This document shows, piece by piece, positions 9,342 to 18,452 of a DNA stretch of 64,000 nt. How positions within the stretch are numbered: the first letter of the stretch is position 1; each line of letters starts with the position of its first letter. The DNA is from Flavobacterium johnsoniae (lineage in GTDB: Bacteria; Bacteroidota; Bacteroidia; Flavobacteriales; Flavobacteriaceae). The stretch is taken from assembly GCF_001879205.1 (NCBI RefSeq), contig NZ_MLFK01000001.1, positions 1 to 64,000 of the forward strand, given 5' to 3'. Made by a program: the position numbers and the translations under genes. Below the pieces are notes generated by a model, which was not told where the DNA came from, searched no databases, and saw only the letters and a program-made list of their open reading frames with translations.

Positions 9342-11075
9342 ATGAAAAAATCATATATAAAATCAAGATTTCTGCTTCTATTTGCTGTTGCTGCAACATC
9401 AATGACCGCAGTAAGCTGTTCAGATTATCTAACAGATGATCCTGCAGATAAATTTACAAACGAGAACTTTTGGCAGTCAGAAGATAACGTAAAAACTTTT
9501 TCATGGCTTAATTACGATACTTTTTACGGTTATGGAAACGGAACCACTATTGGTCTTTCTTTTTTCTACTACCATGGAAGTGATTACAGAGTAGACGACA
9601 ACTTATCGGCTTTTACTTTTTATCAAATGCCAATTACAGCGGCTACGACAAATGTATATTCATGGAACGAATATTATACACTTATCCGTCGTTGTAACTT
9701 GATGCTGGATAAAATACCAAGTGTTCCTATGTCTCAGGAAAAAAAGAACCACTACACTGGGGTTGCTAAATTCTTTAGAGCTTACACTTATTTCCGTTTG
9801 GTGCAAAAATTTGGAGACGTTCCTTATACAGATAAATTTTTAGCTCAGGGAGATCCTGAAGTTTATGCTCCTGCAATGCCAAGAGCTCAAGTAATAGACA
9901 AAGTAATTGCCGAATTAGAAGAAGCAGCAAACTTAATGCTTGTGGCTGATGATAAAAACGTTACTGTAAACAAATACACTGCTTATGCTGCTTTAAGCAA
10001 CGCTTGTCTTTATGAAGGAACGTACAGAAAATACCATTTAGGACAAGATGGAAGTGCTTACTTAAACAAAGCAAAAACAGCTTCATTGGCTATCATGAAT
10101 AATCCAAGTTATAAATTAAACGCGGATTGGAAAGGGCTTTACAATTCAGTTGAATTACTTGGCAATACCGAAGTTATTTTGGCAAAACGTTATTTAACAA
10201 ACGTAATCATGCATTCACTTCAAAACTATACCAATACGTCAACTATTCAGTATGGTTTAACAAAATGGGCTGCAGACAGTTATGTAACAACCAATGGACT
10301 ACCAATTCAACAAGCGGGAAATGCTCAATTTACGGGTGATGATAATGTTACAAAGACTTTTGCAAACAGAGATCCGCGTTTTGGTAAAACGGTAAACCCT
10401 GCAAATTATGGCTATAAAGGAAAACCTTTTGGTACAACAGCTTTAGTATCGATGTCAGGATATGTATTTGAATTGTACAACAACCCGGCTACAACTGGTC
10501 CTGATGTTACAACTGGCGGACGTAATTATACCGATGCACCATTATTTACATTAAGCGAAGTATATTTAAATTATGCCGAAGCTTGTGCTGAATTAGGAAA
10601 TGCGACAAATAATGATCTTGATATTTCAATTAACAAAGTACGTATTCGTGCCGGAATTGCTCCTCTAACTACTGACGGTGTTACGGCTTCTGCAGGAGGT
10701 GTACAAATTAACGACCCAAGAAGAACTTCGGCTTTAGAACAGCTTACAGGTGTAGTTAACCCGTTAATATGGGAAGTACGCCGCGAGCGCCAAATCGAAT
10801 TCATGAGCTGGACAACTTTAAGACAAGCGGATATTTACCGTTGGAAAAAAGGAGATTACCTGGATACCAATAAAAATCCTGATGTAAATCTTGGAGCAAG
10901 AATTGGAACGCCTGTTGGAACACAAACAGTAGTAGATGCTAACGGATATGTAAAAATTTATCCGGCAAGCACCAGAACTTTTGAGCCAAAGCATTATTTA
11001 ATGAACATTCCTACTAATGATATCGATTTATACAAAGCACAAGGTGTAGAATTAAAACAAAACCCTGGCTGGTAA
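9342..11075 (+). CDS. SusD/RagB-family substrate-binding outer-membrane lipoprotein
   Basis: This 577 aa protein has a lipoprotein signal with lipobox Cys near residue 27 (AVSCSDYL). SusD hallmarks are visible: DYLTDDPADKFTNENFWQSE at the start, TPR-like segments (RAYTYFRLVQKFGDVPYTDK), LSEVYLNYAEACAELGN, and IWEVRRERQIEF near the C-terminus. It caps the SusC barrel at the cell surface and binds the glycan. It is cotranscribed with susC and followed by a hairpin terminator. Confidence 0.94.
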   Translation: MKKSYIKSRFLLLFAVAATSMTAVSCSDYLTDDPADKFTNENFWQSEDNVKTFSWLNYDTFYGYGNGTTIGLSFFYYHGSDYRVDDNLSAFTFYQMPITAATTNVYSWNEYYTLIRRCNLMLDKIPSVPMSQEKKNHYTGVAKFFRAYTYFRLVQKFGDVPYTDKFLAQGDPEVYAPAMPRAQVIDKVIAELEEAANLMLVADDKNVTVNKYTAYAALSNACLYEGTYRKYHLGQDGSAYLNKAKTASLAIMNNPSYKLNADWKGLYNSVELLGNTEVILAKRYLTNVIMHSLQNYTNTSTIQYGLTKWAADSYVTTNGLPIQQAGNAQFTGDDNVTKTFANRDPRFGKTVNPANYGYKGKPFGTTALVSMSGYVFELYNNPATTGPDVTTGGRNYTDAPLFTLSEVYLNYAEACAELGNATNNDLDISINKVRIRAGIAPLTTDGVTASAGGVQINDPRRTSALEQLTGVVNPLIWEVRRERQIEFMSWTTLRQADIYRWKKGDYLDTNKNPDVNLGARIGTPVGTQTVVDANGYVKIYPASTRTFEPKHYLMNIPTNDIDLYKAQGVELKQNPGW

Positions 11076-11117
11076 TTCGAAATTCATAAAAAAATAAATT
11101 GCCCCTCCAATAACAAA

Positions 11118-11147
11118 ACTGCCTCTGATATATTTTTCGGAGGCAGT
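11118..11147 (+). terminator. Terminator after susCD
   Basis: ACTGCCTC (11118-11125) pairs with GAGGCAGT (11140-11147), followed by ATTTT. The 261 bp gap before the next gene otherwise shows only a weak -7-like CATTTTTG at 11305-11312, so namZ probably has its own promoter. Confidence 0.65.
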
Positions 11148-11336
11148 ATTTTAAAAGCTTTTTATCATCAAGTAACAATCAAAAAAGCGACAAAATAAAA
11201 TCCAAATCTGAAAAAAAACTCAGGTGCCCATTTCTACAATACCCACTACAACAATCAAAAAAAACATCAAATAGCAATCAAATAATAACCTAATTTTATT
11301 AGTCCATTTTTGCCTTAACTATTAACTGTACATAAA

Positions 11337-12536
11337 ATGATAAAATTCATAGCAAAAAGTGTTCTTATTGTAACTTCTTTCATTTTTACAACTTCTTATT
11401 CAAATTCTTTTTCGGCGGTTACAAAAAACAACACATCCGAAATAAATCCTCCCACAATTAAAACAGGAGCCGATAATTTTGAAAAATACCTTCCTATGTT
11501 AAAAGATAAAAAAGTAGGAATCGTTACCAATCAAACCGGAATTTTATCTGATAAAAAACATTTGGTAGATTTTTTATTAGAAAAAAAAGTTGCCCTGCAG
11601 ACTATTTTTGCTCCCGAACACGGATTTAGAGGAACTGCCGATGCAGGAGAACATGTTGTGGACGGAAAAGATCCTAAAACAGGATTACCAATCATCTCTC
11701 TTTATGGAGACAATAAAAAACCAAAAGCAGCACAATTAGCCGGAATCGAGGTTATGATATTCGATTTACAGGATGTTGGCGCACGTTTTTACACTTACAT
11801 TTCTTCTTTGCATTATGTAATGGAAGCTTGTGCAGAAAACGGAATCCCGCTTATTGTTCTGGACAGACCAAACCCAAATGGAAGTATCGTAGACGGACCT
11901 CTCTTGGAAAAAGAATTTACCAGTTTCGTGGGCATGCACCCTATTCCGTTACTTCACGGTATGACCATTGGGGAATATTCAAAAATGATCAATGGTGAAA
12001 AATGGTTGAAAAATGCGGTTCAATGCAAATTAACTGTTATCCCTTGTGTAGATTATAAGCGAGATATGCCATACAGTTTATTGGCAAAACCATCTCCAAA
12101 TTTACCTAATGATCAATCGATTAACCTGTACGCCAGTTTATGTCTTTTTGAAGGAACAAACGTAAGTATGGGACGCGGAACCGAAAAACAATTTCAAATT
12201 TATGGTTCTCCTTATTTAACGAAAACCAATTTTACTTTTATCCCAAGACCAAATTTTGGAGCCAAAGATCCGCTTTATAACGGAAAAGAATGTTTTGGAG
12301 AAGATTTAACCTCTTATCCTAAACTTACCCAATTAGAATTAAAATGGCTCATAAAAGCCTATCAAAATACAAGCGATAAAACGAAATTCTTTAATGCTTT
12401 TTTCACCAAGCTTGCCGGAACTAAAAAATTACAACAGCAAATTGAAAGCGGAATTTCAGAAAATGAAATAAGAAAGAGCTGGCAGAAGGATTTAGAAACC
12501 TTCAAAAAAATGAGAAAAGCGTATTTAATTTATTAA
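11337..12536 (+). CDS. namZ: Exo-beta-N-acetylmuramidase NamZ-like (DUF1343)
   Basis: This 399 aa protein has an N-terminal signal segment and the DUF1343 family signatures: VGIVTNQTGI, FAPEHGFRGTADAGE, LYGDNKKPKA, FDLQDVGARFYTYISSLHY, VLDRPNPNG and NVSMGRGTEKQF. Family members studied in Bacillus and Tannerella release MurNAc from the non-reducing end of peptidoglycan glycans. The signal peptide places it in the periplasm. It is followed 102 bp later by murQ, matching the pairing of namZ and murQ in other MurNAc recovery clusters. The glycoside hydrolase role is family knowledge; the local catalytic residues were not mapped. Confidence 0.87.
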   Translation: MIKFIAKSVLIVTSFIFTTSYSNSFSAVTKNNTSEINPPTIKTGADNFEKYLPMLKDKKVGIVTNQTGILSDKKHLVDFLLEKKVALQTIFAPEHGFRGTADAGEHVVDGKDPKTGLPIISLYGDNKKPKAAQLAGIEVMIFDLQDVGARFYTYISSLHYVMEACAENGIPLIVLDRPNPNGSIVDGPLLEKEFTSFVGMHPIPLLHGMTIGEYSKMINGEKWLKNAVQCKLTVIPCVDYKRDMPYSLLAKPSPNLPNDQSINLYASLCLFEGTNVSMGRGTEKQFQIYGSPYLTKTNFTFIPRPNFGAKDPLYNGKECFGEDLTSYPKLTQLELKWLIKAYQNTSDKTKFFNAFFTKLAGTKKLQQQIESGISENEIRKSWQKDLETFKKMRKAYLIY

Positions 12537-12638
12537 GTATCTTTTTTTACTTCTAAAAAATAAAACCAACTTAATTACAAAATATCGAAACCGGTTATTC
12601 GAAATAATTTTGGTTTCAAAAATCAAAAAAAAAGAAAA

Positions 12639-13466
12639 ATGAAAAATAAAAATCCTGAAACTGAACAAGAATCTTTGTACAAAGACTTGGATCAAATGAG
12701 CGTGAAAGAACTTCTTACCAACATTAATACAGAAGACAAAAAAGTACCACATATTATAGAAGAACAGATTCCTAAAATTGAAAAACTGGTTAAGGCAATT
12801 GTAAAAAAGATGCAGCTGGGCGGCCGATTATTTTATATTGGTGCCGGAACTTCGGGACGAATTGGAATTCTGGATGCTTCAGAATGTCCGCCTACTTTTG
12901 GTGTACCGCACGATATGATTATCGGAATTATCGCTGGAGGAGATACTGCCATTAGAAAAGCAGTTGAAAATGCTGAAGATGACACCGAACAAGCATGGAA
13001 AGACTTAGCAAAATTTGAAATTTCTAGTTTAGATTTTATTATCGGAATCGCTGCTTCGGGAAACACGCCTTATGTTTTAGGGGCTTTGAAAAAAGCGAAA
13101 GAACACAACATCAAAACAGGAAGTATTTCCTGCATCAGCAACGGACTTATTGCCCAGGAAGCAGATCATCCTATTGAATTAATTGTTGGCCCTGAATTCT
13201 TAACCGGAAGTACCAGAATGAAAGCAGGAACTGCCCAAAAACTAACTTTAAACATGATCTCTACTTCGGTAATGATTAAACTGGGTAAAGTAAAAGGCAA
13301 TAAAATGGTCGATATGCAGCTGTCTAACGAAAAACTGGTAAAACGCGGCATTAAAATGATTATGGAAGAACTTGGAATTGAGTATGATGCAGCCGAAGAA
13401 TTACTACATAAACATAAAAGCGTAAGAGCAGTTTTACTGGCTCAAAATAAAAATCAGGAAATCTAA
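12639..13466 (+). CDS. murQ: N-acetylmuramic acid 6-phosphate etherase
   Basis: The protein is 275 aa, slightly shorter than the usual 295-305. The SIS-domain signature GRLFYIGAGTSGRIGILDA is followed by SECPPTFG, and the conserved GPEFLTGSTRMKAGTAQK is present. MurQ cleaves the lactyl ether of MurNAc-6-P to give GlcNAc-6-P and D-lactate in the cytoplasm. The C-terminal helical domain ends soon after EELLHKHKSVRAVLL, so the shortness is C-terminal. Its substrate must be made by a MurNAc kinase, which is not seen nearby. Confidence 0.95.
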   Translation: MKNKNPETEQESLYKDLDQMSVKELLTNINTEDKKVPHIIEEQIPKIEKLVKAIVKKMQLGGRLFYIGAGTSGRIGILDASECPPTFGVPHDMIIGIIAGGDTAIRKAVENAEDDTEQAWKDLAKFEISSLDFIIGIAASGNTPYVLGALKKAKEHNIKTGSISCISNGLIAQEADHPIELIVGPEFLTGSTRMKAGTAQKLTLNMISTSVMIKLGKVKGNKMVDMQLSNEKLVKRGIKMIMEELGIEYDAAEELLHKHKSVRAVLLAQNKNQEI

Positions 13467-13494
13467 AAATTTTTATAAGCGCTGCCTTTAATTA

Positions 13495-13627
13495 AACACA
13501 TAAACATAGATGTAAATACCTGTAAAAAAATGCGTTTCACTTATGTAAACAAACAGAGAGCTATGTGTTAGAAACATGTTTCTTTTTAAATTCTTTTACA
13601 TACATAAAACCTATGTTTCTATGTGTT
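13495..13627. repeat. Intergenic inverted-repeat element, copy 2 of 4
   Basis: The unit is 133 bp. The left end AACACATAAACATAG lacks two bases of the consensus; the right end CTATGTTTCTATGTGTT is intact. The inner TGCGTTTCACTT and TTAGAAACATGTTTCTTTTTA blocks are kept. It lies between murQ and the symporter gene. Confidence 0.85.
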
Positions 13628-13714
13628 AAATGATTTTTTTATGAATTAATCCAACGCGTTTTTATAGATTTATAGTAATCAAATCAATCTATAATTATTG
13701 AAATTCATCGGACG

Positions 13715-13753
13715 CCTGACTGGTTTTTATCCTGAAAATTCGGGACTGTCAGG
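13715..13753. other. Imperfect hairpin upstream of the symporter gene
   Basis: CCTGAC (13715-13720) pairs with GTCAGG (13748-13753) with a partly paired interior. The CCTGAC/GTCAGG arms resemble the hairpin at 2908-2936, suggesting a second, dispersed hairpin family. A role is not evident. Confidence 0.35.
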
Positions 13754-13794
13754 TTTAATCCACAAAATAATAACCAAACCACCAAAGCTATAAA

Positions 13795-15303
13795 ATGACA
13801 CCAAGCACCATCCTTTTACTAATTATCGTTTATTTCGGGACATTATTCTATATCTCACACCGAGTGAGCAGAAAAGACAGCGGCAACGAAGCTTTTTTTA
13901 CAGCCAACAAAAATTCTAAATGGTATTTAGTTGCTTTTGGAATGATTGGAACCGCTCTTTCCGGTGTAACTTTTATATCGGTTCCCGGCGAAGTGGGCGC
14001 CCCAAGCGGCGAGCAGTTCAAATATTTCCAGTTTGTACTGGGTAATGCTATTGGTTTTATAGTAATTACAAAATTATTGCTTCCACTGTATTATAGAATG
14101 AATTTAACTTCTATTTACGGTTATATAGAACAAAGAATGGGCTTTTTCAGCTACAAAACTGCCGCTTCTATTTTCCTGATAAGCAGAACCATAAGTTCGG
14201 CATTCAGACTTTATTTAGTGGTAATTGTATTACAGCGTTTTGTATTTGATTTCTACCATATTCCATTTGCTTTTACGGTTTTAATCTCTTTGCTTCTTAT
14301 TTTCTCTTACACTTATAGAGGCGGATTAAAAACGATTATTATCACAGATACTTTGCAAACTTTTTTTCTCGTTACATCGGTTTTCCTTACTATTTATTTC
14401 ATCTGCGATCGTATGGATTTAAGTGCAATCGGTGCTTTTGAAGAAGTAAAAAACAGCAACTATTCTAAAATATTTTTCTTTGATGATTTCTTTGGAAGCA
14501 AATTCCATTTCGTCAAACAAATATTAGGCGGAATGTTTGTAACTATTGCCATGACTGGTCTGGATCAGGATTTAATGCAAAAAAACCTTAGTTGTAAAAA
14601 CATTGGCGAAGCGCAAAAAAACATGTTTACGTTTACAGGAATCTTCGTAGTAATCAATATTTTCTTTTTGAGCGTAGGTGCCTTATTATACATTTATGCC
14701 AATAAAAACGGAATCGCCATTCCGACAGATTTAGTTACAGGCAAACCAAGAACCGATTTACTTTTCCCGGAAATTGCCCTAAATCATCTGGCTTTAGTTC
14801 CTGCAATTGTATTTTTATTGGGAATTATCGCCGCCACTTTTGCCACTACGGATTCGGCATTAACTGCCCTGACAACCTCTTTTTGCGTTGACTTTTTAGG
14901 CATGGACAAAGCCGAAAACAGCAATAAAAAAAATACAGTCCGAACAAGACATTTGGTACACATCAGCTTTTCGGCATTAATATTCTTTATCATCCTTATT
15001 TTTAATTCCATCAACGACAGTTCTGTTGTGGGAATGATATTTAAAGTTGCCTCTTATACCTACGGTCCCTTATTAGGATTGTATGCTTTTGGCTTGTTCC
15101 AAAAATCACGAAATGTAAATGACAAGCTCGTTCCACTAATTTGTTTATTATCTCCATTCTTTACCTATTTGATAAATGAAAATTCGAAACTATTATTTTC
15201 AGGATATGTTTTCGATAATGAATTAATCGTATTAAACGGATTAATAACCTATTTAGGTTTATACTTTACTAGTTCCCGAAGCAGTGAAAAAATAAGTTTT
15301 TAA
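13795..15303 (+). CDS. Sodium:solute symporter (SSS family), likely amino-sugar importer
   Basis: This 502 aa inner-membrane protein has about 13 hydrophobic segments. SSS features include the N-terminal segment YFGTLFYISHRVSRKDSGNE, WYLVAFGMIGTALSGVTFIS (the sodium-site helix region) and GLDQDLMQKNLSCKNIGEAQ, a typical SSS loop motif. Members carry sugars, sialic acid, amino acids or MurNAc; in Tannerella a transporter (MurT) sits beside murK and murQ. Lying between murQ and the NagZ fusion, it probably imports MurNAc or GlcNAc into the cytoplasm (inference). Confidence 0.85.
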   Translation: MTPSTILLLIIVYFGTLFYISHRVSRKDSGNEAFFTANKNSKWYLVAFGMIGTALSGVTFISVPGEVGAPSGEQFKYFQFVLGNAIGFIVITKLLLPLYYRMNLTSIYGYIEQRMGFFSYKTAASIFLISRTISSAFRLYLVVIVLQRFVFDFYHIPFAFTVLISLLLIFSYTYRGGLKTIIITDTLQTFFLVTSVFLTIYFICDRMDLSAIGAFEEVKNSNYSKIFFFDDFFGSKFHFVKQILGGMFVTIAMTGLDQDLMQKNLSCKNIGEAQKNMFTFTGIFVVINIFFLSVGALLYIYANKNGIAIPTDLVTGKPRTDLLFPEIALNHLALVPAIVFLLGIIAATFATTDSALTALTTSFCVDFLGMDKAENSNKKNTVRTRHLVHISFSALIFFIILIFNSINDSSVVGMIFKVASYTYGPLLGLYAFGLFQKSRNVNDKLVPLICLLSPFFTYLINENSKLLFSGYVFDNELIVLNGLITYLGLYFTSSRSSEKISF

Positions 15304-15329
15304 ACTGCTTTAAAAAAAACATGACTACT

Positions 15330-15363
15330 CATTTGAAGGCTGAAAATAGTAAGCCTTCAAATG
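15330..15363. other. Intercistronic perfect hairpin
   Basis: CATTTGAAGGCT (15330-15341) pairs perfectly with AGCCTTCAAATG (15352-15363), leaving a 10 nt loop. It is followed by an A-run, not a T-run, on the coding strand. It may stabilise or separate the symporter message from the downstream gene rather than terminate it. Confidence 0.6.
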
Positions 15364-15380
15364 ATTAAAAAAACAATGCT

Positions 15381-18380
15381 ATGAAAGATTTCTTCATAAA
15401 AATAAGCTTATACGCCTCTTTCCTTTTTCTGATTACCAATTGTGCCACTTCTAAAAAAAACAGTACAATTACAGATGCAAAAAAAGACATTCCTTTAAAA
15501 GATACAGTGGCTTATGAAGTTAAAAATAAATTAGAGAAAAAAACTTTTTTTAAAGATTCTGATAAAGAAACAGCCTGGGTTGACAGTATTTACAATAAAA
15601 TGTCACTTCGAGAAAAAGTAGGCCAGCTGTTTATGATTTCGGCTTATTCCAATAAAGATTCTGTTCATGTAAATGAAGTTAACAAATTAGTCCAGGATTA
15701 TAAAGTAGGCGGCGTTATCTTTTTTCAGGGAGGACCGGTTCGTCAGGCAAAATTGACCAACTTATATCAATCAAAAGCAAAAGTGCCTTTATTCGTAGGA
15801 ATTGATGCCGAATGGGGATTAGCCATGCGTTTAGATTCTACTTATCGTTATCCCTGGAATATGACTTTGGGCGCGATTCAGGATTTAAACTTAATTGAAA
15901 AAGTAGGAAGAAACATGGCCAACGAAAACAAGCGAATTGGAATCCATTTTAATTTTGCTCCGGTTTTGGACATTAATACCAATCCTAAAAATCCTATTAT
16001 CGGAAACCGTTCTTTTGGTGAAGACAAAGTTAACGTAACCAGCAAAGCCATTGCTTTAATGAAAGGCGTGCAGAGTCAGGGCGTTTTCAGCACCGGAAAA
16101 CATTTTCCCGGACATGGCGATACCGCAACCGATTCTCATCATGCCTTGCCTTTGGTTAATTTTTCGAAAGAAAGACTCGAATTGGTCGAATTGTATCCGT
16201 ACAAACGAATGTTTGATGAAGGTTTAGTATCCGTTATGGTAGGGCATCTTAATATTCCGAGTTTAGAACCAATTCCAAATCTGCCTTCTTCGGCTTCTTA
16301 TAATGTGGTTACCAGCCTTCTTCAAAAAGAACTAGGTTTTGAAGGTTTGATTTTTACAGATGGTTTAGCCATGAAGGGAGCCAGTAATTTTAAAGGTCCC
16401 GGAGATCTTGAAATTGCGGTAATTCTTGCCGGAAATGATATTTTACTTTGTCCCGAAAATGTTCCCGTTGCGGTTCAAAAACTGGAAGAAGCCTACACAA
16501 ACAGCACCATAACCGAAGAACGTTTGGCACATTCGGTTAAAAAAATACTGCATTATAAATTCAAAGCAGGATTAAATCACTACAAGCCTATTGATATGGC
16601 CAATATTTACTCTGACCTTAATCCTTCACAAAATGATGCGCTGCATTATCAATTGTATGAAAATGCCGTTACTGTTTTAAAAAATGAAAAGGAAATACTC
16701 CCGATAAAAGAACTGGATCAGAAAATTGCTTACGTAAAATTAGGCGATGACACGAATAGTACTTTTATATCGACCTTAAAAAAATATACAGAAATAACAG
16801 AAGTTAAAGACACCAATCTTGACAGTCTGAATCAGGAATTAAAAAAGTTTGACAAGGTTATTATCAGCTTTCATAAAGTAAATAAACCTTGGGAGAAACA
16901 AGAGTTTAGCTTAACCGAACTGCTTTGGCTGAAAGAAATTGCGAAACACAACAAAGTAATTCTGGATGTTTTTGCCAAACCTTATTCTTTATTATCTATT
17001 TCTGATTTTGATGATATTGAAGGCTTAGTGGTTTCTTATCAAAATTCAGACATTAGTCAGGTCGTTTCGGCAGAAATACTTTTTGGAGCTGTTGGAGCAA
17101 AAGGAAAACTACCCGTTTCTATTAATAGTTTTTTCAAAGTAAATGACGGATTATCTACCGAAAAAATAAACCGTCTGGCTTTTACCGCACCGGAAAATGT
17201 GGGGATGAATCCTCAAATTCTATCAAAAATTGATGCTGTGGCACAAAAAGCAATTGACGGAAAAATGGCCCCGGGAATGCAGGTTTTAGTCGCCCGAAAA
17301 GGGAATGTTATTTTTCAGAAATCATACGGCTATCAAACTTATGACAATACCAGAAAAGTTACCAATACCGATTTGTATGATGTTGCTTCGATATCAAAAA
17401 TGATTTCTACACTGCCAAATGTGATGCAGCTGTACGATAAAAATAAAGTGGCACTGGACACTAAATTAAAAGACATGGTACCGCTTTTTGCAAAAACAAA
17501 TAAAGAGAATATCATTTTCAAAGATTTGCTATCGCATTATGCAGGACTTCAGGCCTGGATTCCATTTTATAAAGCGACTTTAGACAGCAACAATCAGCCT
17601 TCTGAAAAATACTATCGAAAAATAGCCGAAACGGGTTTTACAACTAAAGTAGCCGACAATCTTTATATTCGAAATGATTATCACGACACGATCATGAAAA
17701 TCATTGCAGAAAGTCCTGTATCGCCTAAAATTGAATACAAATACAGTGATTTTACTTTTATTATTTTAAAAGAATATCTGGAAAGAAAAACCCATAAAAA
17801 ACTGGAAGATTTAAGCCGTGACAATTTCTACAGCACTCTTGGGATGACTAATACGCTTTACAATCCGTTAGATAAATTTGAAAAAAACAACATTGCTCCT
17901 ACTGAAATTGACAATTATTTCAGACATCAGCCTATTCAGGGTTACGTTCATGATATGGCGGCAGCCATGGAAGGCGGTGTTGCAGGTCATGCCGGAATTT
18001 TTTCTAATGCAATGGATGTTGCCAAAATGATGCAGCTATTTTTACAAAAAGGAAATTACGGCAATACACAATATTTCTCTGAGCAGACTTTTGATGCCTT
18101 TAATACTTGTTATTACAAAGACAAAGGTGTTTTAAGAGGCTTAGGCTTCGATAAAAGAATTGGCAAAGACGGTCCAACTTGCGGCTGTGTTTCTGAATCC
18201 AGTTTTGGTCATACCGGATTTACTGGAAACATGGCCTGGGTTGACCCGGAGACCGAAATTGTGTATGTCTTTTTATCTAACAGAACCTATCCCGAAGTTG
18301 TGAATGACGAGAATAAATTAGCCAAAGGAAAAATCAGAGAAGAAATTCAAAAAATAATCCAAGAAGCCATAATAAAATAA
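15381..18380 (+). CDS. Bifunctional NagZ-like GH3 beta-N-acetylglucosaminidase fused to beta-lactamase-fold hydrolase (AmiE-like)
   Basis: This 999 aa lipoprotein has its lipobox at FLITNC (Cys21). Residues 65-400 are GH3 of NagZ type: KHFPGHG (240-246), Asp251-Ser-His253 of the catalytic Asp/His loop, and nucleophile Asp327 in FTDGLAMKG. A GH3 C-domain follows to about 590. Residues 625-995 are a beta-lactamase/PBP-type serine hydrolase with SxxK as SISK (670-673), YSD (788-790) and HTG (944-946). In B. subtilis, NagZ and the beta-lactamase-family amidase AmiE are separate proteins of one MurNAc recovery operon beside NamZ and MurQ. Here the two appear joined, and would remove GlcNAc and the stem peptide from muropeptides at the periplasmic membrane face (function inferred). 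Confidence 0.88.
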   Translation: MKDFFIKISLYASFLFLITNCATSKKNSTITDAKKDIPLKDTVAYEVKNKLEKKTFFKDSDKETAWVDSIYNKMSLREKVGQLFMISAYSNKDSVHVNEVNKLVQDYKVGGVIFFQGGPVRQAKLTNLYQSKAKVPLFVGIDAEWGLAMRLDSTYRYPWNMTLGAIQDLNLIEKVGRNMANENKRIGIHFNFAPVLDINTNPKNPIIGNRSFGEDKVNVTSKAIALMKGVQSQGVFSTGKHFPGHGDTATDSHHALPLVNFSKERLELVELYPYKRMFDEGLVSVMVGHLNIPSLEPIPNLPSSASYNVVTSLLQKELGFEGLIFTDGLAMKGASNFKGPGDLEIAVILAGNDILLCPENVPVAVQKLEEAYTNSTITEERLAHSVKKILHYKFKAGLNHYKPIDMANIYSDLNPSQNDALHYQLYENAVTVLKNEKEILPIKELDQKIAYVKLGDDTNSTFISTLKKYTEITEVKDTNLDSLNQELKKFDKVIISFHKVNKPWEKQEFSLTELLWLKEIAKHNKVILDVFAKPYSLLSISDFDDIEGLVVSYQNSDISQVVSAEILFGAVGAKGKLPVSINSFFKVNDGLSTEKINRLAFTAPENVGMNPQILSKIDAVAQKAIDGKMAPGMQVLVARKGNVIFQKSYGYQTYDNTRKVTNTDLYDVASISKMISTLPNVMQLYDKNKVALDTKLKDMVPLFAKTNKENIIFKDLLSHYAGLQAWIPFYKATLDSNNQPSEKYYRKIAETGFTTKVADNLYIRNDYHDTIMKIIAESPVSPKIEYKYSDFTFIILKEYLERKTHKKLEDLSRDNFYSTLGMTNTLYNPLDKFEKNNIAPTEIDNYFRHQPIQGYVHDMAAAMEGGVAGHAGIFSNAMDVAKMMQLFLQKGNYGNTQYFSEQTFDAFNTCYYKDKGVLRGLGFDKRIGKDGPTCGCVSESSFGHTGFTGNMAWVDPETEIVYVFLSNRTYPEVVNDENKLAKGKIREEIQKIIQEAIIK

Positions 18381-18426
18381 TCTAGACGAAGTCTTGCCTC
18401 TTTCTTCTTTTACTTCTTCAAAAAAA

Positions 18427-18450
18427 AATCTAAAATCTAAAATCTAATCC
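18427..18450. repeat. Short tandem CTAAAAT-type repeat
   Basis: The 7-mer AATCTAA recurs about three times just before the NagX-like start codon. It looks like a low-complexity intergenic repeat. No role is evident. Confidence 0.45.
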
Positions 18451-18452
18451 CA

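Noticed and set aside
12563..12632. GAAACC/GGTTTC inverted pair between namZ and murQ as a terminator
   Set aside because: The stem is only six base pairs with a long mispaired interior, and no T-run follows.
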